DNA of 64,000 nt from Mucilaginibacter ginsenosidivorans (GTDB lineage Bacteria > Bacteroidota > Bacteroidia > Sphingobacteriales > Sphingobacteriaceae), in the NCBI RefSeq assembly GCF_007971025.1, contig NZ_CP042436.1:310001-374000 (forward strand), read 5' to 3'. The notes under the pieces were generated by a model that was given only the letters and a program-made list of their open reading frames with translations, did no database searches and was not told the DNA's origin. Shown piece by piece: positions 34,565 through 41,298 of this stretch (within the stretch, counting starts at the first letter, position 1; each line of letters opens with the position of its first letter). Made by a program: the position numbers and the translations under genes.

Positions 34565-35332
34565 TTATTTATACCCGTACTCCTTCAATATCTTTTTCGC
34601 TTCGGGGCTCATCATGTATTGATAAAACTTTTCTGCATTAGCAGCTTCTTTGGACGCTTTAATAAGGATCATTCCCTGTTTTATCGGCTCATAGAACCCG
34701 GGGTTAATGGCCTGCCAGTATAGTTTTTTCTTGCCTTCCAAATCCTTGATCAGCGCACGTGTGGTAAAACCAGCATCAACCACTCCGGTAGTAATATAGG
34801 TATTTACCTGCGCAATGCTTTCGCCCGAAACTATTTTTGACTGCACATCATCTAAAATTCCTTTCTTTTTCAAGGCTTCTTCCGCCGCTTTGCCGTAAGG
34901 CGCTATTTTGGGGTTTGCTATCGCGATCTTCTTTACACGGGGGCTCAACAGTTCGCGCTCCCAATTTTCAAAGCCTATATCCTGGGTGCTGCAAATGATA
35001 AGGCTGCCGTAGGCATATACCGCTGGTTCTTTTGCGGCAAAACCTTCGTTATATAGTGTTTCGGGGAAGGTCATATCGGCCGATAAAAATACATCGAAAG
35101 GCGCACCGTTTTTGATCTGTGCCGACAGGTTGCCCGATGAACCCACGATCGGCTGAATTTCAATGCCTGTTTTTGCCTTAAAATCCTTTTGCAATACTTT
35201 TATAACGCCTTGAAGGTTTGCTGCTACCGCTACTTTGATGGTTTGTGCAAGTGACGGGATGGACAGTAAGAAGCTTAATATAAGGGTTAGGGCTATGCCT
35301 TTTATTCGTTTGGCTGAAACTTTCTTTTTCAT
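34565..35332 (-). CDS. modA: Molybdate-binding periplasmic protein
   Basis: A 255-residue solute-binding protein with an N-terminal signal (LILSFLLSIPSLAQ). The ModA fold signatures are VAVAANLQGVIKVLQKDF, VGSSGNLSAQIKNGAPFDVFLSADM (oxyanion-binding Ser residues), IANPKIAPYGKAAEEAL and the C-terminal KFYQYMMSPEAKKILKEYGY. It is the first gene of modABC. The 173 bp upstream shows no clear ModE-type operator or Moco riboswitch. Confidence 0.94.
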   Translation of the reverse strand: MKKKVSAKRIKGIALTLILSFLLSIPSLAQTIKVAVAANLQGVIKVLQKDFKAKTGIEIQPIVGSSGNLSAQIKNGAPFDVFLSADMTFPETLYNEGFAAKEPAVYAYGSLIICSTQDIGFENWERELLSPRVKKIAIANPKIAPYGKAAEEALKKKGILDDVQSKIVSGESIAQVNTYITTGVVDAGFTTRALIKDLEGKKKLYWQAINPGFYEPIKQGMILIKASKEAANAEKFYQYMMSPEAKKILKEYGYK

Positions 35333-35505
35333 GATTATTGGTGTAGGGGCATTAATTCCGCTTAAAATTATACCATCGCGCCAGCAATCACAACTAATAA
35401 TTTATTTTTAATACTGTATTTTATACACTAAGTGGATAATAATACTATCTTAGCTTTTGCAAATATCATTTTGCCCAAGGCAATTATAACCTAATAGTAT
35501 TTATT

Positions 35506-36732
35506 ATGAAGAAGAACATACTTGCAGTTGTGTTTTTTGCACTGCTGCTGCCTTTTTGCATAAAGGCGCAACCGGGCTTCATCACCGTTAAGGGTAAAGA
35601 CGTCATCGGGCCCGATGGCAAGCCATTCATCATGCGGGGCACTAACCTGGGTAACTGGCTCATACCCGAAGGGTATATGTTCAAATTCGACAAAACAAAT
35701 TCGCCCAGGCTTATCAACGAAGCGATAACCGAGCTGATAGGGCCTGGCGAAGCCAAAAAATTCTGGGAGAAATACCTGCACAACTATATTACCGAAGGTG
35801 ATATTCATTACCTGAAAAGCATCGGCGTAAATTCCATCCGAATACCTTTTAATTACCGCCTTTTTACCAGTGAAGATTATCTTGGGGCCAACGACCCCAA
35901 CAGGGGTTTTGAACTGATCGATCCTGTCATTAGCTGGTGTAAAAAAGAGGGTATTTACGTGATATTGGATATGCATGCGGCGCCCGGCGGACAGACCGGC
36001 GATAATATTGACGACGGATACGGCTATCCATTCCTGTTCAAAAGTGAAGCCAGCCAAAAGCAGTGTGCCGAAATTTGGGCCCGCATTGCCGGTCATTATA
36101 AAAATGAGCCTATCATAATTGGATACGACCTGCTGAATGAACCTATTGCCACTTATTTTGACGCCGGCGATTTTAATCCTTCGCTCGAACCCGTTTATAA
36201 ATTGATAACAGCTGCTATCCGCACCGTGGATAAGAATCATATCGTGATACTGGGCGGCGCGCAATGGGACAGCAATTTTAAACCTTTTGGGCCACCGTTC
36301 GATGCAAAACTCATTTACCAGTTCCATAAATACTGGACCGACCCTACCAAAGCCGTCATACAGGATTATATCGACTTCAGGGATAAATACAATGTGCCCA
36401 TTTACTGCGGCGAAACAGGCGAAAACAAGGACGAATGGGTAAAGCAGTTTAAAGATGTGCTGGAGCAAAACAACATTGGCTGGCACTATTGGCCATACAA
36501 AAAAATGGAGAACCTGAGCGGCTTCGTCACCTTTGACAAGCCAGCCAATTATGATAAGATCATTGAATACGCTGCAAAACAACGAAGCAGCTTTGAAGAT
36601 ATACGCAAAGTTGGCCCGGTAGACCGCGAACAGGTAAAAAAAGCGTTGTATGATTTTATAGAGAACAGCCGCTTTGAACACTGCCGCGTTAACAAAGGCT
36701 ACGTTGGCGCGCTCGGCTTTAAGACCAATTGA
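35506..36732 (+). CDS. Glycoside hydrolase family 5 (endoglucanase-like), exported
   Basis: A 408-residue exported TIM-barrel hydrolase with a signal peptide ending at CIKAQ. MRGTNLGNWLIPEGYMF is the GH5 N-terminal motif. SIRIPFNYRLF follows, the acid/base Glu is in GYDLLNEPIA, and the nucleophile Glu is in YCGETGENKDEW. The target is likely a beta-glucan. A GH16 gene starts 36 bp later and a GH97 gene after it, forming a small sugar-degrading locus without SusC/SusD. A ~420-codon antisense ORF over this gene is a shadow. Confidence 0.92.
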   Translation: MKKNILAVVFFALLLPFCIKAQPGFITVKGKDVIGPDGKPFIMRGTNLGNWLIPEGYMFKFDKTNSPRLINEAITELIGPGEAKKFWEKYLHNYITEGDIHYLKSIGVNSIRIPFNYRLFTSEDYLGANDPNRGFELIDPVISWCKKEGIYVILDMHAAPGGQTGDNIDDGYGYPFLFKSEASQKQCAEIWARIAGHYKNEPIIIGYDLLNEPIATYFDAGDFNPSLEPVYKLITAAIRTVDKNHIVILGGAQWDSNFKPFGPPFDAKLIYQFHKYWTDPTKAVIQDYIDFRDKYNVPIYCGETGENKDEWVKQFKDVLEQNNIGWHYWPYKKMENLSGFVTFDKPANYDKIIEYAAKQRSSFEDIRKVGPVDREQVKKALYDFIENSRFEHCRVNKGYVGALGFKTN

Positions 36733-36768
36733 CTTGAATATTCGTAAATAACAGAACATTTCAACTTT

Positions 36769-37602
36769 ATGAGAACATCCATACTCAAAAAAACTATCCT
36801 TCCGGCATTGGCCATCATCCCTGGCATTATCGGGCTGTATTCGTGCAGCAAATCAAAATCGGACCCGTCGAATAACGTCATTATAAAAACGGATACGACG
36901 GTAAAACCTGTGTATGCATTGGTGTGGTCGGATGAGTTCGACGAGGCGAATATCGATGATACCAAATGGGGTTTTGACCTCGGTAATCTCGGCGTGAATA
37001 ACGAAAAAGAATTTTACCAGGCTAAAAATGCTTCGATAAGTAATGGCAACCTGGTTATTACCGCCAATAAGGAACTGGTTTCGGGCCAGCCCTACACCTC
37101 TGCGCGCATGAAAACCCAGGACAAGTTTTCCATGACCTACGGACGCATCGAAGCGCGTATAAAAATGCCAATGGGACAGGGTATGTGGCCGGCATTCTGG
37201 ATGCTTGGTGCCAACATCAACACGGTTTCGTGGCCAACCTGTGGCGAACTGGACATTATGGAGCATATTAATGCCACCAACGTGATATACGGAACCATGC
37301 ACTGGAACGGCGGCAGCGGCCACGTATCGTACGGCAGTACCACCATGACAACACCGGCCGATTACCATGTGTATGCCATTGAATGGGACGCCAAACAGAT
37401 CCGCTGGTATGTTGACAATACGCTTTATCAAACCGGCAATATTTTGGGCAACATCAACAACACCGGCGCTTTCCATTTGCCTTTCTTCATCCTGTTGAAC
37501 CTTGCGGTAGGCGGCGATTTCCCCGGAGCCGCGGTTGATGAAAGCATTTTACCGGCAAGTATGTATGTAGACTACGTACGGGTGTACAAGCAAACGAATT
37601 AA
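36769..37602 (+). CDS. Glycoside hydrolase family 16 lipoprotein (beta-glucanase-like)
   Basis: A 277-residue lipoprotein (lipobox in GLYSCSKSKSD) with a jelly-roll GH16 domain. LVWSDEFDEANID opens the domain, GRIEARIKMPMGQGMWPAFWMLG precedes the catalytic ExDxxE motif in CGELDIMEH, and the end is YVDYVRVYK. Family members cut beta-1,3 and mixed-linkage glucans, laminarin or related polymers. The surface-anchored enzyme would generate oligosaccharides for the GH5 and GH97 enzymes. It is 36 bp after GH5 and likely cotranscribed. Confidence 0.94.
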   Translation: MRTSILKKTILPALAIIPGIIGLYSCSKSKSDPSNNVIIKTDTTVKPVYALVWSDEFDEANIDDTKWGFDLGNLGVNNEKEFYQAKNASISNGNLVITANKELVSGQPYTSARMKTQDKFSMTYGRIEARIKMPMGQGMWPAFWMLGANINTVSWPTCGELDIMEHINATNVIYGTMHWNGGSGHVSYGSTTMTTPADYHVYAIEWDAKQIRWYVDNTLYQTGNILGNINNTGAFHLPFFILLNLAVGGDFPGAAVDESILPASMYVDYVRVYKQTN

Positions 37603-37686
37603 TTTACTCCAAAAAATAAAATTGTCAGTTATACGGTTTTTATTTAGTTTCGAAATCACGAATCGCTAACTGTAAACCCTTTACTG

Positions 37687-39654
37687 ATGAAACTGCGCGC
37701 CCTGCTATCGCTTTGTTTATTTTTTGCCTGCACAATTGCCCTTGCACAAAACACAAAGGTTTATCATGTAAAATCGCCTGACGGGAAAATTGACCTGATG
37801 GTCTCGGTCGGAAAAACCATCGAATGGTCGGTAAAGCACGAGGATACCGAAGTAATATTGCCTTCGGAGGTATCGCTTACCCTGGGCGACGGTATGGTTT
37901 TCGGCGATGATGTGAAAGTGAAGGATGCAAAGCCATCGTCCGGTAACCAGGTTATTAATACCCCCCTGTATAAAAAAGATAAAATTACTGACAACTATAA
38001 CCAGCTGACGTTAACCTTCAGAAATGATTATGGGATGATCTTCAGGGCCTATGACGACGGCGCTGCCTATCGTTTCTTTACTTCAAAAGCTTACGAGATA
38101 ACCATAGCGAACGAGGAGGCTAATTTTAATTTTAAAGATGATGACAAAGCCTACCTTCCTTTTGTGAACGATTATCGTCACCACGATAAATTCAACACTT
38201 CATTCGAGGCCCTGTATGATAGGCTGAACATTTCGGCGATAAAAAAAGATACGCTTGCATTTATGCCGGTACTGGTTGACCTGGGTAATGGTAAAAAAGC
38301 GGCGTTACTGGAGGGCGACCTGCAGGATTACCCGGGCATGTACCTGACGCCGGGCACTACCGGCCATAACCTGCATGGGGTATTTGCACCTTACCCGACA
38401 AAGGAAGAGTTGAGCAATATTAATTACGTAGTGGACGAGCGCGCCGATTATATCGCCAAAACAAAGGGTATCCACACCTTCCCGTGGCGGGTGGTGGTCA
38501 TCAGTACGGAGGATAAACAATTAGCGAATAACGACATGATGCGCAGGCTGGCCGAACCTTCGAAAATTGCCGACCTGTCGTGGATAAAACCGGGCAAGGT
38601 TGCCTGGGACTGGTGGAACGACTGGAACATATCGCACGTTAATTTTAAGGCCGGTATTAATGTGCCTACTTACAAATATTACATTGATTTTGCGGCAGCA
38701 AATAAACTGGAATATATCATTATCGATGAAGGCTGGTCGGACGACCACGACCTGACCAAAACCAAGCTGGATATACAACAGATAGTGGATTATGGCAAAC
38801 AAAAGGGCGTGGGCGTTATTTTATGGTCGACCTGGTATGCCATTACCCGCGACGCTGACGGCTTGTTTGCCAAATTTGCGCAAATGGGCGTAAAAGGGTT
38901 CAAGATAGATTTCATTGACCGCGATGACCAGAAAATGGTGAGTTCACTTTATGATCTTGCTGAAAAAGCTGCAAAAAATCATTTGCTGGTCGATTACCAT
39001 GGCATGTACAAGCCATCGGGGCTGATGACCACCTGGCCCAACGTGATCAATTGCGAAGGTGTTAAAGGCATGGAGAACGAGAAATGGGGTGTTAAGGACC
39101 ACCCGGGCTACGACGTAAGCATACCCTTTATACGCATGATGGCCGGGCCAATGGACTATACCCCCGGTGCAATGCGCAATGCTACCAAAGAATCTATCCG
39201 CCCCATAAACAGCAACCCGATGGCGCAGGGTACGCGCTGCCACCAGCTTGCCATGTATACCATATTTGAAGCGCCCCTGCAAATGCTGTCTGACAATCCT
39301 ACGGCCTACATGAAGGAGCAGGAAAGCACCGATTTTATTGCAAAGGTCCCTACGGTGTTCGATGAGACCGTGGCGCTGGATGGCAAGGTTGGCGAATTCG
39401 TCAGCATCGCGCGGCGTAAGGGTACAACCTGGTATGCCGGCTCGATGAGCAACTGGACAGCACGGGAAACCAGCATCGATCTTTCCTTTTTAGGCGATGG
39501 CACTTATAAGGCGACCATATTTGAAGATGGCATCAATGCCGACCGCGATGCGACGGATTATGTGAAGAAGGAAATTACAGTAACTTCAAAAGATAAGCTG
39601 AAAGTTCAGTTAGCCTCGGGCGGTGGCTGGGCAGCGAGGTTTGAAAAACAGTAG
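37687..39654 (+). CDS. Glycoside hydrolase family 97 (SusB-like alpha-glycosidase)
   Basis: A 655-residue exported enzyme with a signal peptide ending at IALAQ. The N-terminal super-sandwich (YHVKSPDGKIDLMVSVG) is followed by a TIM barrel with IIDEGWSDD, VILWSTWYAI, VKGFKIDFIDRDDQ and INCEGVKGMENEKW. The Asp in FKIDFIDRDD is the nucleophile position of the retaining (alpha-galactosidase-type) GH97 branch, whereas SusB-type inverting enzymes lack it; this assignment is inferred by position. It ends the GH5-GH16-GH97 run, 84 bp after GH16, so a separate promoter is possible. Confidence 0.93.
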   Translation: MKLRALLSLCLFFACTIALAQNTKVYHVKSPDGKIDLMVSVGKTIEWSVKHEDTEVILPSEVSLTLGDGMVFGDDVKVKDAKPSSGNQVINTPLYKKDKITDNYNQLTLTFRNDYGMIFRAYDDGAAYRFFTSKAYEITIANEEANFNFKDDDKAYLPFVNDYRHHDKFNTSFEALYDRLNISAIKKDTLAFMPVLVDLGNGKKAALLEGDLQDYPGMYLTPGTTGHNLHGVFAPYPTKEELSNINYVVDERADYIAKTKGIHTFPWRVVVISTEDKQLANNDMMRRLAEPSKIADLSWIKPGKVAWDWWNDWNISHVNFKAGINVPTYKYYIDFAAANKLEYIIIDEGWSDDHDLTKTKLDIQQIVDYGKQKGVGVILWSTWYAITRDADGLFAKFAQMGVKGFKIDFIDRDDQKMVSSLYDLAEKAAKNHLLVDYHGMYKPSGLMTTWPNVINCEGVKGMENEKWGVKDHPGYDVSIPFIRMMAGPMDYTPGAMRNATKESIRPINSNPMAQGTRCHQLAMYTIFEAPLQMLSDNPTAYMKEQESTDFIAKVPTVFDETVALDGKVGEFVSIARRKGTTWYAGSMSNWTARETSIDLSFLGDGTYKATIFEDGINADRDATDYVKKEITVTSKDKLKVQLASGGGWAARFEKQ

Positions 39655-39666
39655 GGCTGGCTTTTA

Positions 39667-39760
39667 ATGAATATCGAACACCGAATTTCGAATAATGAAG
39701 TTTTGATCATACATCATGCTGAGCTTCAAAAATTCAATTTTGAATTCACCTTATAGACAG
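39667..39760. repeat. Dispersed word-repeat element (word CGAATTTCGAAT)
   Basis: AATATCGAACACCGAATTTC and CGAATAATGAAG (39669-39700) are followed by the partial inverse CTTCAAAAATTC and TTTTGAATTC (39724-39747). The right arm is degraded. It lies between the convergent GH97 and 39766 genes. The 112-bp gap holds nothing else. Confidence 0.55.
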
Positions 39761-39765
39761 GGGGC

Positions 39766-40047
39766 TTAGAATTTCAAGTTCGCCTTTAGCCATTGCTGCA
39801 CCTCTTCCTGGGTATTTACATCGGCGGGCATTTTGTCGTGGATCAATTTTTCCATTTTATTGCCCGTGTTTGAAAAGCGGTAATCCCAAAGCGCCATTAG
39901 CCTGTTGATGAGATATACAACTTCATTCCCTTCCGCCTTATCAAAAAGGGTATTGTCGGGCTTGCCGTTCGTGCGCGGGTCGTTGGGCACATAGGTACTC
40001 CATTTATAGTCGCTGTAGAATAGGTTACGTCTTGAAAAGAGTATCAT
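39766..40047 (-). CDS. Small conserved-type hypothetical protein
   Basis: A 93-residue cytoplasmic protein, beginning with MILFSRRNLFYSDYKWSTYVP. It has no signal or membrane helix and is predicted mostly helical in the second half (VVYLINRLMALWDYRFS, EVQQWLKANLKF). The composition and codon use are ordinary, and similar ~90-residue proteins occur in related genomes from memory, so I take it as real. No function is proposed. It converges on the GH97 gene and is followed by the tRNA-like locus on the same strand side. Confidence 0.65.
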   Translation of the reverse strand: MILFSRRNLFYSDYKWSTYVPNDPRTNGKPDNTLFDKAEGNEVVYLINRLMALWDYRFSNTGNKMEKLIHDKMPADVNTQEEVQQWLKANLKF

Positions 40048-40159
40048 AGGCTGCGGATTTTTCTAAAGGTAGTTATAATATATGGGTTGGCAGTTTTTAG
40101 TTGACCCGACATGACCGCTACTGCAAACCGGTAATTGCAAAATGGTCTAAAAACAGCAA

Positions 40160-40180
40160 AGCCCCTGATGGGCAGGGGTC
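40160..40180 (-). terminator. Terminator of the tRNA-like locus
   Basis: On the minus strand GACCCCTG pairs with CAGGGGC around a short loop (40162-40178) and is followed by the T-rich CTTTGCTGTTTTT. It lies about 40 nt after the second tRNA-like gene. Confidence 0.65.
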
Positions 40181-40218
40181 TTTACTAACCAATTATAAAC
40201 CTAAATTATGAGAAGGGC

Positions 40219-40333
40219 TGTAGGAGAAGGAGTCGAACCTTCACGAAGTGCTTATTCTCATTGCTGAGAGTTTCGCAAACTCTTCGCCACCGCGACAAGG
40301 AGGTGTGTCTGCCATAAATTTCACCATCCTACA
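40219..40333 (-). tRNA. Type II tRNA-like RNA with giant variable arm, anticodon GTC (copy 1)
   Basis: This 115-nt sequence folds by eye as a cloverleaf: acceptor TGTAGGA/TCCTACA, D stem GTG/CAC with a Leu/Ser-like D loop (GG present), anticodon stem CCTCC/GGTGG with a central T-T mismatch, loop TTGTCGC, and T arm GAAGG-TTCGACT-CCTTC. The anticodon by position is GTC (40294-40296), nominally Asp. The variable region is 44 nt, far larger than in ordinary type II tRNAs. It folds as CGAAG/CTTCG enclosing two hairpins (AGTTT-GCG-AAACT and CTCA-GCAA-TGAG). No CCA is encoded. The scaffold is Leu/Ser-like but the anticodon is not. It may be a non-canonical tRNA or a tRNA-derived RNA. Confidence 0.65.
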
Positions 40334-40337
40334 GTAT

Positions 40338-40422
40338 ATTAAGTCTAAAGTTCTGAGTCTTGAGTCTGAAGTCAATTTTTGACTTTCGACTTCGGGCTTA
40401 AGACTTAGGGCTCAAACTTAGC
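40338..40422. repeat. Word-repeat palindrome between the two tRNA-like genes (word GAGTCTTGAGTC)
   Basis: The left arm contains AAGTTCTGAGTCTTGAGTCT and GAAGTCAA; the right arm TTGACTTTCGACTTCGGGCT and TAAGACTTAGGGCTCAAACTT is its imperfect reverse complement. It fills the 89-bp space between the tRNA-like genes and shares its words with the insert in the helicase gene (15558-15619). Confidence 0.8.
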
Positions 40423-40536
40423 TGTTGGGGAAGGGGTCGAACCTTCAAGGAGTGGTTGGTCAGCCGAAACTGATTTCCCATGCTCTCCGCCACCGGGACA
40501 AGGAGGTGTGTCTGCCATAAATTTCACCACCCAACA
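40423..40536 (-). tRNA. Type II tRNA-like RNA with giant variable arm, anticodon GTC (copy 2)
   Basis: This 114-nt paralogue of copy 1 has acceptor TGTTGGG/CCCAACA, and the D arm and anticodon 5' half are identical to copy 1 over 33 nt. The loop is TTGTCCC (anticodon GTC at 40497-40499, with an unusual C at position 37), the T arm is GAAGG-TTCGACC-CCTTC and the variable arm is 43 nt. Relative to copy 1, acceptor pairs 4-69 (A-T to T-A) and 7-66 (A-T to G-C) change on both sides, and the variable-arm base stem changes from CGAAG/CTTCG to GGAG/CTCC. These compensatory changes argue that the fold is selected. The T-T mismatch in the anticodon stem is kept in both. Confidence 0.65.
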
Positions 40537-40584
40537 TTGTTTTTATAAATAAAAGAACAGCAAGCATTATCCATTTGCTTATTA

Positions 40585-40616
40585 CAAATCTAACAGGACT
40601 ATCAATTTCTTGCAAA
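40585..40616 (-). promoter_or_regulatory. Predicted promoter of the tRNA-like operon
   Basis: TAGATTTG on the minus strand (40585-40592) is an exact -7 box, with TTTG about 20 nt upstream. It lies about 50 nt before copy 2 and points into the two tRNA-like genes. Confidence 0.55.
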
Positions 40617-40635
40617 TATTTCAATAATATATTTG
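40610..40635 (+). promoter_or_regulatory. Predicted promoter of the Lrp-type regulator
   Basis: TTG at 40610-40612 and an exact -7 box TATATTTG at 40628-40635, 55 nt before the ATG at 40690. It overlaps the divergent tRNA-like promoter region. Confidence 0.5.
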
Positions 40636-40689
40636 CATTTTTAATTTTATTTTAATTAAACTTGTATTTGAATACCGAAATTCAAATTT

Positions 40690-41166
40690 ATGTCCCACAG
40701 AAAAGCTCAAAATTTAGAAATTGATAATCTCGACATCCAGATTTTGTCGATTTTAATGAAAAATGCGACCACTCCGTACACCGAAATTGCCAAGGAATTG
40801 ATAGTTTCTGGCGGAACGATACACGTTCGCATGAAAAAATTAGAAGAAATGGGTGTCATCAAAGGTGCGAGCCTGGAGGTGGATCCACAGAAGCTGGGAT
40901 ACGATATTACCGCGTTTTTGGGCATTTATTTAGAAAAAGGATCGCAGTACCACGAGGCTGTGAAACAGCTTAAAGCAGTCAAGGAAATTGTCGAACTTCA
41001 TTACACAACCGGCAGCTACAGCATTTTCGCAAAAATAGTATGTCATGACACTAACCACCTGCGCGAAGTGCTGAACGAGCATATCCAGAGCGTGAAGGGC
41101 ATCCAGCGTACCGAAACCTTTATATCACTGGAGGAAAGCATTCGCAGGCAGATAACTTTGGAATAA
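40690..41166 (+). CDS. Lrp/AsnC-family transcriptional regulator
   Basis: A 158-residue regulator with an N-terminal helix-turn-helix (LDIQILSILMKNATTPYTEIAKELIVSGGTIHVRMKKLEEMGVI) and a C-terminal RAM effector domain from about residue 75 (TAFLGIYLEKGSQ, VVELHYTTGSYSIFAKIVC-type, IQRTETFISLEES). Family members bind amino acids and control amino-acid metabolism. It is divergent from the tRNA-like locus, so it could regulate that as well as itself. The regulon cannot be told from the window. Confidence 0.93.
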   Translation: MSHRKAQNLEIDNLDIQILSILMKNATTPYTEIAKELIVSGGTIHVRMKKLEEMGVIKGASLEVDPQKLGYDITAFLGIYLEKGSQYHEAVKQLKAVKEIVELHYTTGSYSIFAKIVCHDTNHLREVLNEHIQSVKGIQRTETFISLEESIRRQITLE

Positions 41167-41186
41167 TTTTCCTTGTAACCCTTACC

Positions 41187-41285
41187 AACTGTCATTTCGA
41201 CGAGGCACGAGGAGAAATCTTATACAAGCGACTGAAAACCATTGCAAATTGTTTAAGATTTCTCTCTTCGTTCGAAATGACATGA
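41187..41285. repeat. Dispersed palindrome (TCATTTCGA family), copy 1
   Basis: Left arm CTGTCATTTCGACGAGGCAC and GAGAAATCTTATA (41189-41224), right arm TTTAAGATTTCTCTCTTCGT and TCGAAATGACAT (41252-41283). The second copy of this family is at 59321-59425. It separates convergent lrp and tex genes. Confidence 0.8.
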
Positions 41286-41298
41286 TGTTTATTTAATT

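Noticed and set aside
35491..36759. 422-codon ORF antisense to the GH5 gene
   Set aside because: Shadow of a clear GH5 enzyme with signal peptide and catalytic motifs; the antisense translation is hydrophobic and Phe/Val-rich with no recognisable motif.
40208..40267. Short rightward ORF (MRRAVGEGVEPSR-type)
   Set aside because: GVEPS-type peptides are the classic antisense artefact of tRNA T arms; it overlaps tRNA-like copy 1.
40219..40536. Ordinary tRNA-Leu or tRNA-Ser genes
   Set aside because: The D arm resembles Leu/Ser, but the anticodon register gives GTC, the anticodon stem has a mismatch and the variable arms are 43-44 nt.
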